Of a stretch of DNA of 64,000 bases, positions 14,401 to 25,800 are shown piece by piece. The stretch is taken from positions 7,202,501-7,266,500 of the forward strand of contig OW285190.1 in NCBI GenBank assembly GCA_935421135.1, written 5' to 3'. The notes under the pieces are model-generated. The model was not told where the DNA came from. It saw only the letters and a list, made by a program, of their open reading frames with translations, and did not search any database. A program made the translations under genes and the position numbers. Numbering within the stretch: the stretch's first letter is position 1; each line of letters begins with the position of its first letter. Source of the stretch: Bugulina stolonifera. Taxonomy: Eukaryota; Bryozoa; Gymnolaemata; Cheilostomatida; Bugulidae.

Positions 14401-17400
14401 AAAGATAGCCCGAGTAACACCTCTATTCAAGAAGGGCTCTAAGAATTTAATGACAAATTATCGTCCAATTTCTGTATTGAATGCCATTTCCAAAATTATG
14501 GAAAAAGTCGTAGCCTCTCAGATACGTGAACATCTTGAGCTTAATGATCTTTTAACACCAAATCAGTATGGCTTCCGTTCAAAAAAGAACACAACTTTAG
14601 CAATCAACGACTTTTTAGAGATTGTTTATAACCGTTTAGACAATCATAATGCTGTCCAAACAATTTTTTTAGATTTTTCAAAAGCATTTGATACCATTAA
14701 CCATAGTATTCTTTTATCTAAATTACGTTTTTACAACTTTAGTGACTCAGCCATTCAACTTATTAAATCTTATTTAAAGTATTCAATTTTTGAGGATTTG
14801 ACCATTCTAGTCAGTTAGGTAACACTTGTAGCTTCAAGATGATATGCAAATTGACTATATTTACTTTATTTACTTCAGTGTAATCAGACTGTAAAGTTTA
14901 TATATTGCCAAAAATGCTCAGCTATTCAACAATAGGTGAATAAGTGACGTCACTTGTTCAGGTTATCACTAGTGCGATCAAGCGGCACGTTGACTACTAG
15001 TTCTATGAGCCGCGCAAACACTAATTGTTCTAATGCAAATTACTATGAATCACCGGTCCATATTTAGTATTCATACAACATGTACATAGCTTAATTCTTC
15101 AACTACTAATGTGTAAAGGGGATTCTACTTTTGTCCCGATGATTTGCTGAAATTTGTCAATGAACATGGGCTTGCTTACAATTGGTTTTAATAGGTCAAC
15201 TAGTCATGTTCACTAGTACAATAAACTAAACTATAATATTGTAAACAGCATTATTCCCACAGTAACAATGGTAACAATTGACCTATTTATAACTAACACT
15301 CTCTCATTGGTTGTCTTTGTTTCTTTGTTCAACTATGTGGATGCTCTTTCATACTAAACAGACAAGTGACATCAATGAATAGTTGGAAATTCCTGGCAAA
15401 ATTTCCTGAGCTTTTACAAAATCACTATATTTCAACGGTTTTTGGGGTTCAAATACAGCCATTTGTACATGTTCAACCAAGTCAAGTTGCATATCATTTT
15501 GAAGCCCAAAATATGAACTTACTAACTAAAATACCTATATTTTGAATCTTGTACTACTTTAACTAATCGAAAGCAGTTTGTGAAAATAAATACTGAAAAA
15601 TCGTCATTAAGAAGTATTACATTGGGAGTGCCACAAGGATCTGTTTTAGGACCGTTGCTATTTTTAATATATATAAATGACTTGGTTAATGTTTCTCCAG
15701 CTTTTAACTATATATTGTTCGCTGATGACACCAATTTGATCTGTGATAACCCTGTGATAACACCTTTTGAGCTTTCAAAAATAGAACAATGGTGCTTGGC
15801 AAATAGACTTGTTATAAATTTTAGCAAAACAATGCAAGTCATATTTCGAAATCCACAGAAAAAAATTGATGTTGATGAATTCGATGTTGGAAAATTGAAT
15901 ACTGTTGATCACACAAAATTTCTTGGTGTGACCTTGGATAAACATTGTAATTTTGAGTTCCATATCAATAACATTGTAAACAAAATCACCTTTTTATTAA
16001 TGATGTTTCGCTATTTGACAAAGTTTTTAGACCAGAAAACAATGGTAAATTTGTATTACACTTTTATATACCCACACCTTATATATGGTGTGGAATTTTG
16101 GGGACATGCCCCAGACTATTTAATATCCAGCATTTTAATCAGCCAGAAGAAATCATTGCGGATCATTTTAAGTCAACAGCCAAATTCACATGTTTCACAC
16201 AGGTTTAAAGAATTTAAAATTATGCCTATTTCTATGATCTTCAAATATAGGCTTATAATATTTTATAAAAACCATATTTATCCCAACAAAAATAATCTTA
16301 ATTTAATTGAGACTGTACACCCCATGACTACGCGTAAGACTTTGAAAAATCCACTGAAATCAATCAAAGTTAATTCGGAAATGGGAAAGAGGTCTATTTA
16401 TTTTACTGCCGCTAACCTATTTGGTGAGCATGCATGGGACCTACGGGGCCTCCCCGGTGGAGTCTTTGCGAGGCGCCTGGCTGCTCGTCTCTGGGAGCTT
16501 GGCGCATAGTGGGTGGGCGCAGCATGTGTCCCTGGATGCGTGTGTCGGCCTTCTGTGGCTGGCGAACCTCTGGAACGGGGCTGTCACAACTCTAGTTTCG
16601 AACTATCTGATTAGCCCCATGTTTTATTACCTTTTATTACCTTATTTTAATATCACTACTGTTTAAAAATGATGACATAAACTAATAAATAAAAAAAAAA
16701 AAAAAATCTCTCACAGGTACCTGCACAACCCCATCTTCTCCTATCACTAGCTGTGCATGGTTGATCGCTGAGGAACCATTGACCACCTGTGGTTTTTATT
16801 ATGCTGTTAAATATGCATGTCAATGAAAACACGGGCCTACATACAGTTTACAAAACAATTGCAGTCAATAAGTAGTGTTACAAACTTATAACCATGTACC
16901 ATTATTTAATTCCGTCATACATATACTTGTTAACTAATAACGTTACCTCCACTAAATCACCCAGGCTAAAAACTCTAGTTCTTCTAAATATTTTCTTTAA
17001 CATGCCAAAGGCATAGTCACAGCTGAACTTTGTGTGGCCTGCCATGAGAAAGTTGAGCTCGATGGTGTCATGGAGCCCTACCATACCTCTCCAGGCTAAA
17101 TACTGCACAACTGCATTGTTCTTATTCTGTCCGCTGTATTAGAAAAAAAAAAACATTGAAATGACATAATATTACTTCGGTCTTTAAAATAACGAAGATG
17201 GTAGTGTCGATAAGAAGTATAGGATGGTGCTACATCCTAGAACTTAGTTCTTACCAGCAATTATCTGCATGGAACACAGCTTTCCTTTCCCCAAGACCGT
17301 ACACTTCAAGGTAGTGATGAAGGTAGCTGATAACAGAGTTGGCACCCTTGGTGGCACATGCGGCTTCATCAATGAGGTAGTTTACCTGCTTTGGGAACGA

Positions 17401-20400
17401 GTCACACGATTTCGAAAAGTGCACATTTTCTCGGCGTTTTGAAAAATATAGGTCCTTGCTGTTGAGGATCATGTGGATAATGTACCTGCAATGTTATAAA
17501 TTCAAGGTTTAACACTTTTAAACTCTTTGATGATTTTTTAAATCTAACAAAACAATTCTAATAGCAGCTAATGGCAGGCATGGTTGGATGTTAGCCGTGT
17601 TAGAGAAGCATCAAAACATTTTATTATCCTATAACAATCAAACACGAAAGCCTAATTACCATGATTTATCCTTGCATATCTGTAATGGGTAATGTAAATC
17701 TGGCATCAATAAAAGAAACTTGCAAAACATGGGAATGTGTTTATAGTCAAATAGGTAGTTACTATAACTTGCCTGCTGCGCATAATCAAGCCCATAGTGA
17801 GCGACTGGTGGACCTGAGAGTGGAATGGGCTGCCCAAGAGTGAAATTGCCCACTGCAGCCTTTGACTCTGCAATTGTTGTATTTAGAGAGACTCTTGCAG
17901 ATTTGGCAGCAATTAGATGGTCTCTCTGTTTCTCAACTTATATCAGTCTGTGTTCATTAGTTAGGTTTGCACTTCTAAAGAAATAACATGAATGTCATGA
18001 ATATCTCATAATATTATTTTCTTTTATGATTGAGGCAAATTGGAATGATATTATTAACATGGACAGCTACATGGATAATATTTATTGCATGCAAAATTAT
18101 GGGAAATTACACAGCAGGTGAAAAAATGTGCTTTTCTAAAGCTTTTTTGATACTGCATGCTATAAGAGCAGCTTTGCCACTTCTCTTCAGACTTGCTACT
18201 AGACTACTGCTCACACTACTCTGAGTGAGATGGCTTCAAGAGCAAGGGATTGAAATATTTAGGAACATAGAAGATGATCCTGGTTTGGAAACAGCTAGTG
18301 AAACAAGAGAAGAGCAAATAATTATTCTACTGCTTGAGATTGCAGGAATTATTATCTTATAGAGGGAGTATTTTCAAAACAGCACATGGGAACATGATTC
18401 TACTTGTTGGTGACAAACAAATCTCCACTAACCTGAGGTATGACATGTTGTTTTTTTGACTAGTCCAGCATAGATCACTGTTTGGACGAGCAATTACCAA
18501 GTAACCACGGACATCTTTCCAGATACTTCGGAAAACTGTCAAGGACTTTGGTCTCAACGTTTCACCAGGTGTCTGCTCACAAGAAGCCCTATACATCTCC
18601 CATACAGACTGAATCGTGAAGCTGCTGGGAAGCACCTTCACTTCTTGATTCTTGAATCCTGTTACACACATGTTCAACATACAGACTAGTCACATTTGCT
18701 CCAAAGAATATCAGTCAGTGTACAAGAACTACGTGCAAACAGTTATACGGGACACTGATGATTCTTCCATTAATTTATAAGTCACATTGCTTATGCATGT
18801 TCACTGGTCTCATTTCAGCGGATATTATTCACCTGGAACTCGGCCCGGAAGATCCATAGAGTGTATCTCTGACAGGTTGTCTAAAAAGGAAACAATGATA
18901 TCACTGTCTGCTTTAGTGACTGCCTTGCGGTTTCTACCCTTATACTGAAAATCTCTTGGTGCTCCACCATTTTCCTCGTAGTTCTTCTTGAGAGCAGTTA
19001 ACCGCTCTTTCCAATACAGTTAATGAATAAGAATGTGGGCTTGCAGATGGATATTCCTACAAATAAGCCATGACATTGTAACATTGTGAGACATGTGAAA
19101 CATTTTATTTTGATCTATTTTTTGTGAACCTTTGTGAGGCAGCATTGAGTCTAACTCAGTATTGGAACTAGTCTGACACTCCATGGGGTCTGCAAAGTTC
19201 TAGATGCTGATATTATTATTTGTAAAATTGTATAGGCATGTACATGTACATACCTTCATGTGTAAAGTTACATCTCCCACGTTTTCTTTCTACCTGTTTA
19301 TGCTTAGACTTCTTTGATGTCAAGGCGTCTCGGCTGATGAAGGTAGATATCCTGCCAGTGATGAGAAGATCCAACTGCTCTTTGGTTAAGCTCTTATTCA
19401 CTATTCTCATCCACCTGACTTGCTCAACCCTCAGTTGATGTACGCAGCCACATTTGCATCCTGAGAAGTAAACAGTTTATTATGAAGGGTTGCTGTTCAT
19501 TTTTGGAATATGTAAATTATAAAGTATTCTATACAACAGCAATTGAGTATAATTTTTTACTTTTGTCAAAAAGAAAATAAAATATCCATGAGTTTAACTA
19601 AAATCAAAATCTACTAACCAGATTTTGATAGGTCATTGTCACTAAGTCTGTCATCCTGATGCTGGTAATCTTCACTAGCACTAGCAGCAGAGAGATTCAG
19701 ATTCTTATTTCTAATTGAGTTATAAGTTTTAACTTCAACAGGTATTATTGTCCTATCACCTGGTAATTCTTGTTCTTTTACTAGATTTTCATCTTCGCTA
19801 CTGCAATCTGTACTGTCATTTTCGTACCCTTTCAAGCCCAAATCAAAGTATTCGTCCTCTATCTCATAAAATTCTTCAAGAAAATCTCCAGCGTCTACAT
19901 CAATTCTACTGTGACCCGCCATTTTGTAGTACTTCCTGTCACGTAAATTTTCCTTGGCAACGACTTTAGGCGAGTTATTTCGAGTGATAACGAAGAGCTA
20001 GCCAATTAAAAGTGGCAGATTTGAATTCAGCTACTCTGATTTGACAAGGTAATCCATGAAAACAAAAAAGCATGGTATGGTGATTGCACAAGTTTATTGG
20101 AGTTTAAAGCTCTATATAACATAAAGGGCAATGCTGCGTTTATGTGGATTTTGATGCGAGAGGTCACATTAATGTGGTGTCATTTCATTACTCCTATAAA
20201 AGCATTTGATGACATAGCCAACGAGTTCAGCGCTGCGTAATTATTAATGTCAAGAGTGTGTCATGTCATGGACCTGATAAGACTTGTTTTTCCGTGCATA
20301 TTTCATCAGGGTGACGTAATCAGATGGCGGCTCAACCTCTCGTTTGTCATAAGTGCCCTCTATCGCACTGTGCATGGAGTCACATTTCATGTGACTGTGA

Positions 20401-22805
20401 CCACTTTCGAAAAACTTCTGTTCAATACACTTGATGTTTAACGAGCTACTTAAAATGATACCAAAGCTGTTATGATTATTTTGTTTCTATTTTGGCCGTC
20501 GCATGTGTTTTACATTTTCTGTTAAACTTCCGTCAAAAGTACGACCGCTACTCTGTCTTAGGTATTGCGCAACAATGCACAAAATGACGAGGTCGAACAT
20601 CTTAAGGTCGGTCAGGTACAGAAAATTGGACATGATGTTGCACATGCATTAAGTGTAAAAGACTCTCGGCCTTGTAAAAGCATACATTCAGGTTACACTA
20701 ATTAATGAACGAGCACAGAGTGAATGTCTGGTTGTTGAGGGACATTTACTTACTAATTATAATGTTCGTACACAGAAATGTCCGCCTCACCACAATACCC
20801 CCCCCCCCCTTCCCCCGGATCGCCGGAGTCGTCATCTTTGAACGGGCCAGCGTATCTGCTGCGTCAGCCACTGTACTGAAATCCTCCAGAAAGGCTTATT
20901 GAAATTTTCACCATGACCAAGATGATCAACAGATGTGTGACATTTATCGAACGTTTATTAAAAGGCCGTCGCCACACAGCAATTATTGTTGGCACTTTTA
21001 TCCTGAAATTACAATGTATAATATAAATAAAAGTATACCAACAACAACACATGTTAAATACATTATATGATACAAATAAAATACACCACAAGTTACATCA
21101 TTAATACATTGCACAAATTGCATAAAAGTAATACATTTACTTACATTTAAAAGAGACAGTTCATTCAAACCAACTACGCAGTTTACAAGTTTCTATCACA
21201 CTGCTTGAGACTTGCTGTTTGTTCAGCTTTTCAGATACACGCTGGGTCAAACACAGCCTGCCAGCTAGTCAGGCTATATAGCCTGACACAGCCACTGGTG
21301 TACGATTTTGTCTTGTACATCCTTGATCTCTTTTACCAAATACCAATCGGTCCTTAGACCGGATATGCAGAAGCTTCTGCTGCAAGCCGTGCATTTGATG
21401 TTGGAGTCGTCCGATGCGATCGTTCTGCTGTAGGTGATAAGTGTCCGACTAAATACTCCACAGCACTGCTGGGACCGGAGGCGGTGTCAGTCTGATCACG
21501 GCCGCCCTAGCTTCTTCAGGTTTGCAGGACCTAGGCTCAAAGGGTCTAGGTCCGACGCCGGCAGGTACACAGGCTGGGCACGCCACTGGTCTGTTAGGCT
21601 TCATAGCCATGAGACCTCTCTCTGTTGCCTATATGCAGCTGCAGCATCCTGGGCACTCACTTCGCAGGAAAGAAAGTAACTAGTGAAATGTTGTCTGACG
21701 TGATGTCTAATCTGACTCTTTGTACCTTCCAGCCAGCACAGCTTACAGCACAAATCCTCGCCCTTGCACCAGACTGTGGTGCGGATGTCTTCTGTGGTCT
21801 ATGGTCATACCCAACACAGCTGAGATTTAAGCGCCACTACTTCTGGAGATCTTGTAATGGAAAGATCAAATACAAAATCATCGTCACTGTCCCAAGACAG
21901 TTCAGGAACCCCTAGATTGGGTAGGATCGACCCTTCATCATCAGACATAACAGCTAATATGCAATTGTCAAAAATAGTATCAAGATCGACACCCGAGTCC
22001 GAGGTAGCCCTTGAAGGGAAACTGTACGAGTACATCTATGCCACCTTCTATTGTTTGCTTTTCCTTGTTAACTCCTTCACAAACAGCAAGAACTCGGTCA
22101 TTTCTAATCTCTATAGTGACAGTCCTACCCTGGTATTTAATGATCAGACCTCATATAGTTAGAAGACGAGAGGATAAAACATTACATTGTCCCACCGTCT
22201 TCAATTGGTCTTATTTTTACCATTTTTCAGTTGATCTTGTTTTGGTGAAGACACTGCTGCCAGTAGCTTCTGGAATGAATAATGATGTTTTCTGTTTTAA
22301 TTTTGACCGATTCCTTCATTTGCTTAATTTAAATTGGTCGTGCATACACATTTCTTGAAATATTTAGGCTTATAGAAATGCAGCTTTTCAAAAGTTCTAT
22401 TCATCAAAATAATATGTATTTAGAAAGTATTCCAGAAATATTATAATAGCAAACTTACAGCAACGGCCTATTTTAAAAAAGCCAAACGAAGCACTGCAAT
22501 CGTTCACCCTGCTCTGTTGATGTACCTAAAGTCAAGTAGAATGCAGAGCCTTTGTTATACTTTCATATTTTTACGCTATTACTCACTTAATAGTCCCAGT
22601 TTTATACCACTTATTTGTAGGTATGGAGGGAGGTCTTCTGCATTCTCTACCTTCAACCCTACCCAATTCTAAGACTATCAGGGATTTAGCTGATCAGTGT
22701 GCACGACCTCCACCAAATAAGGACAGGTTTAAGATAAAAGATGAACTAATCTCTGCTCTAGAGGCTGTTGTGGAATCATTCAGCAATCGGCACAAGCGGA
22801 TTTAG
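2450..22805 (+). CDS. DIPK2A-like: DIPK2A-like divergent protein kinase (FAM69/DIA1 family), nine exons
   Basis: Exons: 2450-2636, 2743-2812, 3233-3454, 4014-4139, 4290-4395, 4763-4885, 5196-5376, 5777-5974 and 22621-22805. All introns are GT-AG and all phases agree, giving about 465 residues (family about 430). Exon 1 carries one N-terminal membrane segment (about residues 34-56), fitting a type II secretory-pathway anchor or uncleaved signal. Family landmarks follow in order: CPACYGTRMC, FNVKNIYFGKL with KKLAH after it, NPEPIILQ, WPFPAYIGACGRM, the degenerate catalytic-loop segment SLDNYAVD, DAENVVIVD, NYYALCKSLLS and GGLLHSLP. By family knowledge these are atypical kinases of the ER/Golgi or secreted; the substrate is unclear. 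The last intron (5975-22620) is 16.6 kb and full of mobile elements. The last exon was assigned because exon 8 ends in phase 1, the exon at 22621 supplies the other two bases of a glycine codon, and GGLLH is the expected next motif. Confidence 0.85.
3603..3666. repeat. 14-bp tandem repeat in DIPK2A-like intron 3
   Basis: Unit ACCACTGGTAGTGT, about four and a half copies. The unit is itself nearly self-complementary (CACTGGTAGTG). It lies inside the intron between exons 3 and 4. Confidence 0.85.
6008..6111 (+). other. Possible alternative short 3' end of the DIPK2A-like gene
   Basis: An acceptor-like GTTGCAG precedes 6008, and joining it to exon 8 keeps phase: about 34 residues to the TAG at 6109-6111. 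The 33-bp stretch 5975-6007 is also open in frame, so reading straight through is possible. Neither version contains the conserved GGLLH C-terminus, which is found intact at 22621. This is at best a minor isoform or chance. Confidence 0.2.
7625..7735. repeat. Degenerate (CTTGA)n simple repeat
   Basis: Repeated ACTTGACTTGACT-type words over about 100 bp in the last intron of the DIPK2A-like gene. No coding potential. Confidence 0.7.
8620..10409 (-). pseudogene. Decayed second copy of the DUF7869-family gene
   Basis: Fragments lie in the order expected for this family when read on the minus strand. At 10409-10210 is an acidic N-terminus beginning MFYFDDDCND. At 9556-9370 FIINGIGKNRLMVLANHYER is followed by NGIVPR and FEGRN, matching FLFINCIGK, RLTALKKNYEENGGAPR and YKGRN in the copy at 12651-19922. 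Around 8990-8830 is FRKIWKAVLPMI, like the FRSIWKDV exon. Near 8720-8630 HDFAQQVQ matches LDYAQQ-VHYP. I could not find the later blocks (ADNC-GQNKNN and the C-terminus), and the frames are broken. It lies antisense within the last intron of the DIPK2A-like gene. The pairwise motif matches are visible; the family assignment is from memory of the domain. Confidence 0.5.
10960..11987 (-). other. Unassigned coding-like exons
   Basis: Three minus-strand stretches look like exons. 11987 to about 11900 is glutamine-rich (QLYQHQEQGDPSVELSQEI), with an acceptor-like ACAG before and GTTAGT after. From 11812, VSYRKRGGRINLDFISRAHS follows a CTGTAG acceptor. About 11093-10972 reads TPNKRVPSLLPARERRAIVQ. 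They sit between the two DUF7869 copies and could belong to either or to a third insertion. I do not recognise a domain. Confidence 0.25.
13148..16509 (+). pseudogene. LINE endonuclease/reverse transcriptase, split by an insertion
   Basis: Two open segments, 13148-14777 and 15563-16509, belong to one reading frame. The first has the endonuclease end (VVGDINVDL, then SLLDHLLIN), the RT entry block YRPISVLNAISKIMEK, QYGFRSKKNTTLA and motif A, FLDFSKAFDTINH. The second has motif B, GVPQGSVLGPLLF, and motif C, LFADDTNL, and ends at 16509. Between them lies a 781-bp element with its TTAA duplication. Without it the flanks SYL and TNRKQF would be in frame, as expected for this RT family. The N-terminal endonuclease half is missing, so the copy is dead on two counts. 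Confidence 0.85.
14778..15558 (+). mobile_element. TTAA-flanked non-autonomous DNA element, copy 1
   Basis: It is flanked by TTAA at 14774-14777 and 15559-15562. Ends read AGTATTCAA... and ...GTACTACT, weakly inverted. Subterminal inverted repeats are clearer: CTTCAAGATGATATGCAAAT near the left end and its near reverse complement near the right (around 15500). It encodes nothing. The same element occurs reversed at 50325-51114. TTAA targets are typical of piggyBac and Kolobok groups, but the termini do not begin CCC, so I leave the superfamily open. Confidence 0.85.
19923..22620. other. Remainder of the DIPK2A-like last intron
   Basis: No convincing gene. A minus-strand open stretch at 21951-21805 begins MSDDEGSILPNLG and is acidic, in the style of the N-terminal exons of the two DUF7869 copies; it may be a third remnant but shows no family motif. 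A 12-base C run lies near 20806. The stretch 21430-21660 is relatively GC-rich without a recognisable product. Confidence 0.35.
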
Positions 22806-25800
22806 AAGAAGGTGCAGCATAACATCAATACAACCATGTAACAATTTTATCAGACCCAATGTGCTACCCTAAAAGTATTGTTGGGCAGTCTGGCATATGT
22901 ATCACAATAATAGGAGAAAAATGGAAGACAATCCAGTAGCAGCAATATTATATTACTTATTACATGAGAAAGCAACTCTAACTACTCTGGTAGTTTAAAC
23001 TCTAAACTACGTTCTGTTTTCAGGATAATTTCATCAAAAACTAAATCCACCAAGCCTAAAATACATTCGCTTGTGCATTCCATTATTTCAGTTTCCAAAT
23101 CACACCTTTATTTGCATTATTAGTTAGGCCTACAGTGTATATTATGTTAGTTATAGGCTGCATAGGCACCTGTATTACATTGTCTTTTCAAATGATCATC
23201 TTTACATTTCAGGTGTATCGTGTACTTGCCACCTCATATCATGGAACTAAATATGACTACAAGATACAATGTACATCAGAGCTAAATGTCATGTACATCT
23301 GTTTCGGTTCTATGCTATGTCAAGGTTTTTATTCATTACTTGTCCTTAGCTGGGGATCCAGTCCACGCCTTCTCTAAGGACTAGTTACTATTAGCATCTG
23401 TCTGTTGGTCTCTTGATTTTACTGATATTCATGTTTCCACCTCTCTTTGTTGATATTAATATATGTTAATTTTATTTACAATGTATATTGCAATCATTTA
23501 TTTTATTGTAGTGTAGACATGTATCTACCTGTGCAATATATTATAGTCTTTGGTACATTTTGTGAGCCAACTTTTATGGTCGCTGATATTCCAGACACCT
23601 GAGACTACCTGCATAGTGTAATGAACAGCTGATTAGTACTAGAAATAGCATTGGTTTTAGCTGATTATTACTTATATACTGACTTCTTTTCCAATATGCT
23701 GTTATGCTCTTGTAACACATGTACGTGTACATAATATTTATTATGTATTTTTATTATGTTTTTGTTTCTTTATATTTTGATACATTCCATAGCATCACTA
23801 CAATTCAAGTTCATAGTAGAAAATATAAACTGCACACACTTATTGTGATCTTACAACTCAAATTTCTGTGCTAAGTGTTACTTTGTTCACCCACTTTCCC
23901 GTAAACATTGATAACAAGGGCATTCATAAGCCATTGGTCTTGGTTAGCAGTTGTCATCTCTCAACAACGGTAGTTGAGAAAGGACAACTTCTAATTATGA
24001 ATAGACTGAGTGCTCATAATTATAATTATAATATAGGATATAGGCTGGTCTTGGCATTTTGGTTGTGTCGGAAGTCGTCTTTTCTTCAGTATCATCTGTA
24101 AAGGGAAGACAACTCTGGTGCCTATGCTGAAAGACATTGATGATAATGATGATTGATGATGATAATATTAATGATATACAAAATAATGTAGTTTTAGATG
24201 AATTTTATGATTTTTTCCTTTATGCTAGTCTCAGTATCATTTCTCAGAGGAAAATAAATGCAGACAGTAGGGTATCCAACACACTCTCTGGACCTTGGGT
24301 TCCTTCAAGTATAGTCTCATGACTGCTACCAGGACCCAATGTCCATCCCCCAACATAGTCTTAGGGCTACGCTGTGATTGCTATGACCACACAGTCTGGT
24401 ATATTGGGTCGTTCTCACACAACCTGATCAGCGTGACCGCCTCCCTCTTCGTTGCTGACAGATCTTTTCCTGTAACCAAATAACTGAGCCCAGAGGTTTG
24501 GCTCGCATCTCCACAGGTCTTTGCCCCTAGCGTCTGTCTGGTTTGCCTGGTTTCGTCTCTCTCTGGTCTGTATGTGGAGCAGCTGAGCCCTAGCTTTCCA
24601 TCCTGACCCAACAGTAATATATTTCTATACATTCATTATGTACATAGAATTTGGTGCTGATGTTAGCAATAACCTACATGTATACATCAAACGGCACACA
24701 TACCAAAATTGATGTAATATGTAATTTATGTACATGTATATATTGTATGCAAAGTAACGTAATGTGATTATGTAAATAATAATTATTATAATATGTACAA
24801 TTTAGGTGTGGCTAGTTAATAATTAATGTTTAGGCTAAGTTACAAAACAGTTTCAATTGTCCTTGAATGTTTCATTATTTAGGTTTTGCATGTATAATAT
24901 GTAGATTGTAGAGCATCTAAGACTTTTCTCCTAGTTTTGTTTTTTAATTTATTTCTGTCTATTCCCTCGGCATTGTCTTCCTTGTTTCCTTTGTACTGTT
25001 GTCTCACAGGTTCCATAGCTGAGTTACCTGCACACAACTAGAACTGTCTGAGTTACAATAATATGCACAAAATGGCCTCAGATTAAAACATAGAAACATA
25101 GAAAGACACTACTATACATGACACCAAAAAGGGCTTGTTTACAAAGAAATAAACCTACATGGCATGCAATTACGGTAACAACGCATCACTAAAATTAGCA
25201 CAGTAAAAATTAAAAACTAAAATGGCATACAATCATAATTTATACCAAATATAAACCACGCCGTAATGTTTTGAAGGCATGGCAAGGCAATGCAATTGAA
25301 AGACATTCCAGTGCTGTGTTAGAGTTCCTTCCATTGGAGATGTAGTGCTGACACGGAACACAAAAATATGACGCTGTGTGATTGTTAACTGCCCTGTCTT
25401 TATGTTCAAGGAACTAGGACTAGTATTGACATATAGGAATAAAATGATAAAATATATCTAGTACTACTGCATATTCTACACTCTATAATAATGGTATAAT
25501 ATCATAACTGACTCAGGTTAGAAAATATTGCTTCATTAGAATAATTAAAATTGGCACACACTCGTAGTTTGTACAGTATTAGGAACACATGTAGTGTAGA
25601 AAACTGTCATATAGCCAATAAAAGTCTGTCCCGCTGTAACCAGTGGGACTACCTCACCAACAGATCATCATTGCTATTATCAATATTATATCATCATTAT
25701 TAATAATGTTCAGTATGACACATTTTTAAAATTGACATGATATTAAAACAAAACTCAATTTGAGAAAATACAATAGCTTTATAAAGTTATTAACGAGAAA

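Larger units (their letters stand above)
13140..16706 (+). mobile_element. 5'-truncated non-LTR retrotransposon (Jockey/CR1/L2-like LINE)
   Basis: The element ends in a 16-base poly(A) at 16691-16706 and encodes endonuclease C-terminus plus reverse transcriptase. Its orientation is opposite to the DUF7869 gene whose intron it fills. The tail stops 8 bases after that gene's splice donor (16714), and the other end lies about 80 bases before the next acceptor. The 5' boundary is approximate because the upstream part of the endonuclease is missing; no target duplication was found. A TTAA element splits it at 14778-15558. Confidence 0.85.
12651..19922 (-). pseudogene. DUF7869-family gene (transposase-like repeat protein), frameshifted
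   Basis: Minus-strand exons: 19922-19619 (start MAGHSRID, acidic), 19460-19254 (CKCGCVHQLR, then RKRGRCNF), 19056-18833, 18658-18433, 17936-17773, 17485-17255, 17133-16947, 16786-16715, 13061-12852 and 12724-12651 (basic tail KRGRKR, stop). Blocks seen: KNYEENGGAPRDF, DLCWTSQKNN, LDYAQQ-VHYPHDPQQQGPIFF, KQVNYLIDEA, FHADNC-CGQNKNN, FLMAGHTKFSCDYAFG and GLPFERQLYLYNEIRQFC. The D/N-rich ADNC-GQNKNN and GHTKF blocks recall an RNase H-like transposase core, which is inference. It is broken: CIGK and ERLTAL are in different frames (indel near 19005-19011), as are KCALF and CDSFPKQ (near 17405). The exon normally lying between the N-S-S block and the C-terminus is absent, and a LINE occupies that intron. 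The intron after 17773 starts GC. The 18433/17936 junction does not keep phase. Confidence 0.65.

Noticed and set aside
19021..19056. Nonsense codon in exon 3 of the DUF7869 gene
   Set aside because: The stop appears only if the downstream frame is carried upstream; the spliced frame reads CKPTFLFINCIGK and then shifts, so an indel explains it better.
21434..21915. GC-richer overlapping frames as a gene
   Set aside because: Several short frames overlap on both strands with no motif or splice support.
23135..23377. 80-codon hydrophobic frame as a membrane protein gene
   Set aside because: No family motif, no partner exons, and it lies just past the DIPK2A-like gene's end; likely chance.
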